Shown: positions 6,045-7,802 of the stretch, piece after piece
Layout of the letters: each line of letters opens with the position of its first letter
How positions within the stretch are numbered: the first letter of the stretch is position 1
Assembly (NCBI GenBank): GCA_025455245.1
Contig: JALOMX010000083.1
Span: forward strand, 1-7,802
Reading direction: 5' to 3'
Length of the DNA: 7,802 nucleotides
From: Chitinophagaceae bacterium
GTDB taxonomy: Bacteria; Bacteroidota; Bacteroidia; Chitinophagales; Chitinophagaceae
Translations under genes and position numbers: made by a program
Notes under the pieces: model-generated
Seen by the model: the letters and a program-made list of their open reading frames with translations, nothing else
What the model was told of the DNA's origin: nothing
Databases searched by the model: none

Positions 6045-6817
6045 AATCCATTGCGCATGCTCACCTTCACTTCATTCCATATGGCATCAAGCTCCTCAAG
6101 GCCAAGATTGCCAATATCGCCATGTCTTTCCATGGCAATTTTTTCCATCAGCATAAAGCGCTCCCTGAACTTAATGTTGGTCCGTTCAAGTGCAAGCTCA
6201 GGATCAACATGTATGAAGCGTGCATAATTTACAAGGCTGAACAATACATCGCCAAATTCATCCTCTATTTTTCCGGCATCGCCGGTATCAACTACTTCAT
6301 GCAATTCCTTTACTTCTTCTTCTACCTTTTTCCATACATCCTCCCTGTTTTCCCATTCAAAACCTATTTTCTTAGCTTTTTCCTGCATCCGCACTGCCTT
6401 TACCAATGCCGGTAAACCCTTTGGCACACCGGCAAGTACACTCGACTTACCCTCCTTCATTTTCAGCATTTCCCAATTGCGCTTCACATCTTCTTCATCA
6501 TCTACCTGTACGTTGCCGTAGATATGCGGATGCCGTGATATAAGTTTTTCACAGATGCCATTCAAAACTTCTTCGAGCGAAAACTGCTGCTCTTCTTTTG
6601 CAATCCTTGCATAAAAAACAAGGTGTAAAAAAAGATCGCCAAGCTCTTCTTTGATACCCTTCCAGTCACCCTCTGCTATGCTGTCCACAAGCTCATACAT
6701 TTCTTCAATCGTAAGGGGACGCAGGGTTTCAATGGTTTGCTTTTTATCCCACGGACATTGTTCACGCAATTCGTCCATGATCGTTACCAAACGGTTAAAT
6801 GCTTCTGTGTAGGACAT
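6035..6817 (-). CDS. mazG: Nucleoside triphosphate pyrophosphohydrolase MazG
   Basis: MazG hydrolyses nucleoside triphosphates to monophosphates and pyrophosphate and helps remove aberrant nucleotides; in E. coli it also lowers ppGpp. The 260-residue product has two MazG domains. The first holds EEMYE (E38, E39, E42) and EELGD (E58, D61); the second EEVKE (E167, E168, E171) and EFGD (E187, D190), the paired metal-binding signatures EExxE and ExxD. The opening LVTIMDELREQCPWDKKQT (residues 10-28) and SRHPHIYG (94-101) are typical of the E. coli-type enzyme. I chose the ATG at 6817 (MSYTEAFNRL) because the family starts there; the open frame extends 22 codons upstream but with non-conserved residues and into the neighbouring promoter. 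No Shine-Dalgarno is visible. The gene is divergent from a secreted-protein gene, with 75 bases between starts, and converges with polX. I could not locate its own promoter. Confidence 0.96.
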   Translation of the reverse strand: MSYTEAFNRLVTIMDELREQCPWDKKQTIETLRPLTIEEMYELVDSIAEGDWKGIKEELGDLFLHLVFYARIAKEEQQFSLEEVLNGICEKLISRHPHIYGNVQVDDEEDVKRNWEMLKMKEGKSSVLAGVPKGLPALVKAVRMQEKAKKIGFEWENREDVWKKVEEEVKELHEVVDTGDAGKIEDEFGDVLFSLVNYARFIHVDPELALERTNIKFRERFMLMEKIAMERHGDIGNLGLEELDAIWNEVKVSMRNGLAG

Positions 6818-6839
6818 AAATAGATGATTAATGAAAATT

Positions 6840-6867
6840 TTTGCTATAACCCGAACGTTTACTTTTG
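6840..6867 (+). promoter_or_regulatory. Promoter of the YD-repeat secreted-protein gene (Bacteroidota type)
   Basis: TTTG at 6840-6843 and TACTTTTG at 6860-6867 match the -33 and -7 elements, with a 16-base spacer. The -7 octamer is identical to that of rplU. Transcription would begin near 6872, which supports the ATG at 6893 as start and excludes the one at 6824. Confidence 0.6.
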
Positions 6868-6892
6868 CCGGATGAATTTGCAATTTACAGGA

Positions 6893-7729
6893 ATGAGGAG
6901 CAGCATAATCTTTCTTTACTTAATTCTGAGCGCTTTCTTTTGCTCTGCACAATATTATTACAACGATATCATCAGTACAGAAGCCAACAGAAAGAACTTT
7001 TCTATTCTGCAAAAAGAGAAAATAAAAAAGGTTGCCGTAAAAGCATACGACTCCGGTGATGAAATCATTGACGACTTTGTACTTTACCAGGAAATAGATG
7101 CCGGAAAACGAACACTCACCACTTTTTCAAAAACGAACCTGACAGATGCTTCGATTCTTGAAACCCGATACAATCCGAAAGGCTTTCCCGAATCCTCCCT
7201 TGACTCATCGGAAGGGGCATCCACAAGAACGAGTTACCTCTACGATGAAAAAGACCTCCTGATTTCCATGCAATCCATTTCCATACAATCCGAACAAAAA
7301 GAAAACGTAGTTACGGAAAAGAGGCAATATTCCTACAGTGCACAGGGGATGCCGGAAAAGATGGTCAGGACCAAGGGAGAAAAAGATTCCATGACCGTGA
7401 TTTTTATCCCTGCGGAAAACGGATTTCCGGGAGAGGAACAATGGTTTAAATCCGGCCAAAAAGTGGAAACATGGTTTTATTACTATGATGCCCAAAACAG
7501 GTTGACCGATATTGTCCGTTTTAATGAAGCTGCCAGGCAAATGCTGCCCGATTACCTGTTCAGCTACGATGACAGGGGGAACCTTGCCAACAAGATCACC
7601 GTTTCGCCCGGCACAAGCAACTTTCGTATATGGCAGTACAAATACAGCATCGAAGGGCTGAAGATTCAGGAGACTGTATTGAACAGGGACAGGAAACCGG
7701 AAGGAAAACTTGTGTACGAGTATCAATAA
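6893..7729 (+). CDS. Secreted protein of unknown function with YD-like repeats
   Basis: I do not recognise a named family. The 278-residue product begins with a clear signal peptide: a charged start, the hydrophobic run IIFLYLILSAFF (residues 5-16) and a likely cleavage after CSA (17-19) before Q20. There is no lipobox, so it should be a periplasmic or exported soluble protein. The mature part has tyrosine-rich units resembling the YD/RHS-type beta repeat: Y115-Y117-D118, Y146-Y148, Y196-Y198-D199 followed by QNRL, Y225-D226-D227-RGNL, Y249-Y251 and a final Y275-Y277. Key tyrosines are mostly 24-31 residues apart. The repeats are too few and degenerate for an RHS toxin, and no toxin domain follows. 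The start at 6893 has a purine stretch AGGA directly before it; an ATG at 6872 would make a nearly leaderless message with seven more residues. A terminator follows the stop directly. Confidence 0.75.
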   Translation: MRSSIIFLYLILSAFFCSAQYYYNDIISTEANRKNFSILQKEKIKKVAVKAYDSGDEIIDDFVLYQEIDAGKRTLTTFSKTNLTDASILETRYNPKGFPESSLDSSEGASTRTSYLYDEKDLLISMQSISIQSEQKENVVTEKRQYSYSAQGMPEKMVRTKGEKDSMTVIFIPAENGFPGEEQWFKSGQKVETWFYYYDAQNRLTDIVRFNEAARQMLPDYLFSYDDRGNLANKITVSPGTSNFRIWQYKYSIEGLKIQETVLNRDRKPEGKLVYEYQ

Positions 7730-7763
7730 AAAAATCCCGCAGGTTCAATTCTGCGGGATTTTT
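7730..7763 (+). terminator. Intrinsic terminator, probably bidirectional
   Basis: AAAAATCCCGCAG (7730-7742) pairs perfectly with CTGCGGGATTTTT (7751-7763) around an 8-base loop, beginning immediately after the TAA stop of the secreted-protein gene. The flanking A and T runs make it suitable for termination from either strand, so a convergent gene may lie beyond the right edge. Confidence 0.9.
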
Positions 7764-7802
7764 AAACAAAAACAACAAAACCATTTAAATATCAATAGCC
7801 TC

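Noticed and set aside
4313..6817. polX and mazG as a defence or toxin-antitoxin module
   Set aside because: They converge instead of sharing an operon, MazG here is the two-domain housekeeping type, and there is no mazEF pair or other defence gene in the window.
7205..7726. Minus-strand open frame (173 codons) opposite the secreted-protein gene
   Set aside because: The plus-strand frame has a promoter, a signal peptide and a terminator right after its stop; the antisense product has no recognisable features.
6893..7729. RHS or polymorphic toxin interpretation of the YD-like protein
   Set aside because: The repeats are few and degenerate, the protein is short, and there is no core RHS motif, toxin tip or adjacent immunity gene.

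Overview
The window looks like ordinary chromosome from a member of the Bacteroidota, probably of the Chitinophagales/Sphingobacteriales type. Three things suggest this. Two genes are preceded by the Bacteroidota sigma-factor signature (TTTG, then TAnnTTTG about 16-18 bases on). Most start codons sit in A/T-rich leaders without a Shine-Dalgarno sequence. The gene families (bacterial GH3 protein, KAAP-repeat basic protein, PolX with PHP domain) and their sequence style also fit. The taxonomic call is inference; there is no rRNA in the window. No mobile element, CRISPR array, tRNA or sign of recent transfer was seen, and no gene-free stretch exceeds about 175 bases.

Layout. 1-257: a short plus-strand reading frame of unknown function, open to the left edge. 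300-2978, minus strand: a GH3-family acyl-adenylating enzyme followed 30 bases later by dxr (isoprenoid precursor synthesis), probably one transcript. 2979-3127: divergent promoter region with two overlapping perfect palindromes. 3128-3743, plus: rplU-rpmA (ribosomal proteins L21 and L27), closed by a strong terminator. 3889-4137, plus: an 82-residue histone-H1-like protein made almost only of KKAAP repeats, with its own terminator. 4313-5998, plus: a PolX-family protein whose polymerase active site looks degenerate while its PHP nuclease site looks complete. 6035-6817, minus: mazG, convergent with polX. 6893-7729, plus: a secreted protein of unknown function with YD-like repeats, divergent from mazG and closed by a terminator.

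How the genes relate. Most are housekeeping: ribosome assembly (L21/L27), the MEP isoprenoid pathway (Dxr), nucleotide-pool cleaning (MazG), nucleoid structure (KAAP protein) and probably DNA repair (PolX). Nothing in the layout shows that they form one new system. The observations most worth following are the apparently polymerase-dead PolX, the near-pure KKAAP protein with synonymous scrambling of its repeats, and the double palindrome between the GH3 gene and rplU.
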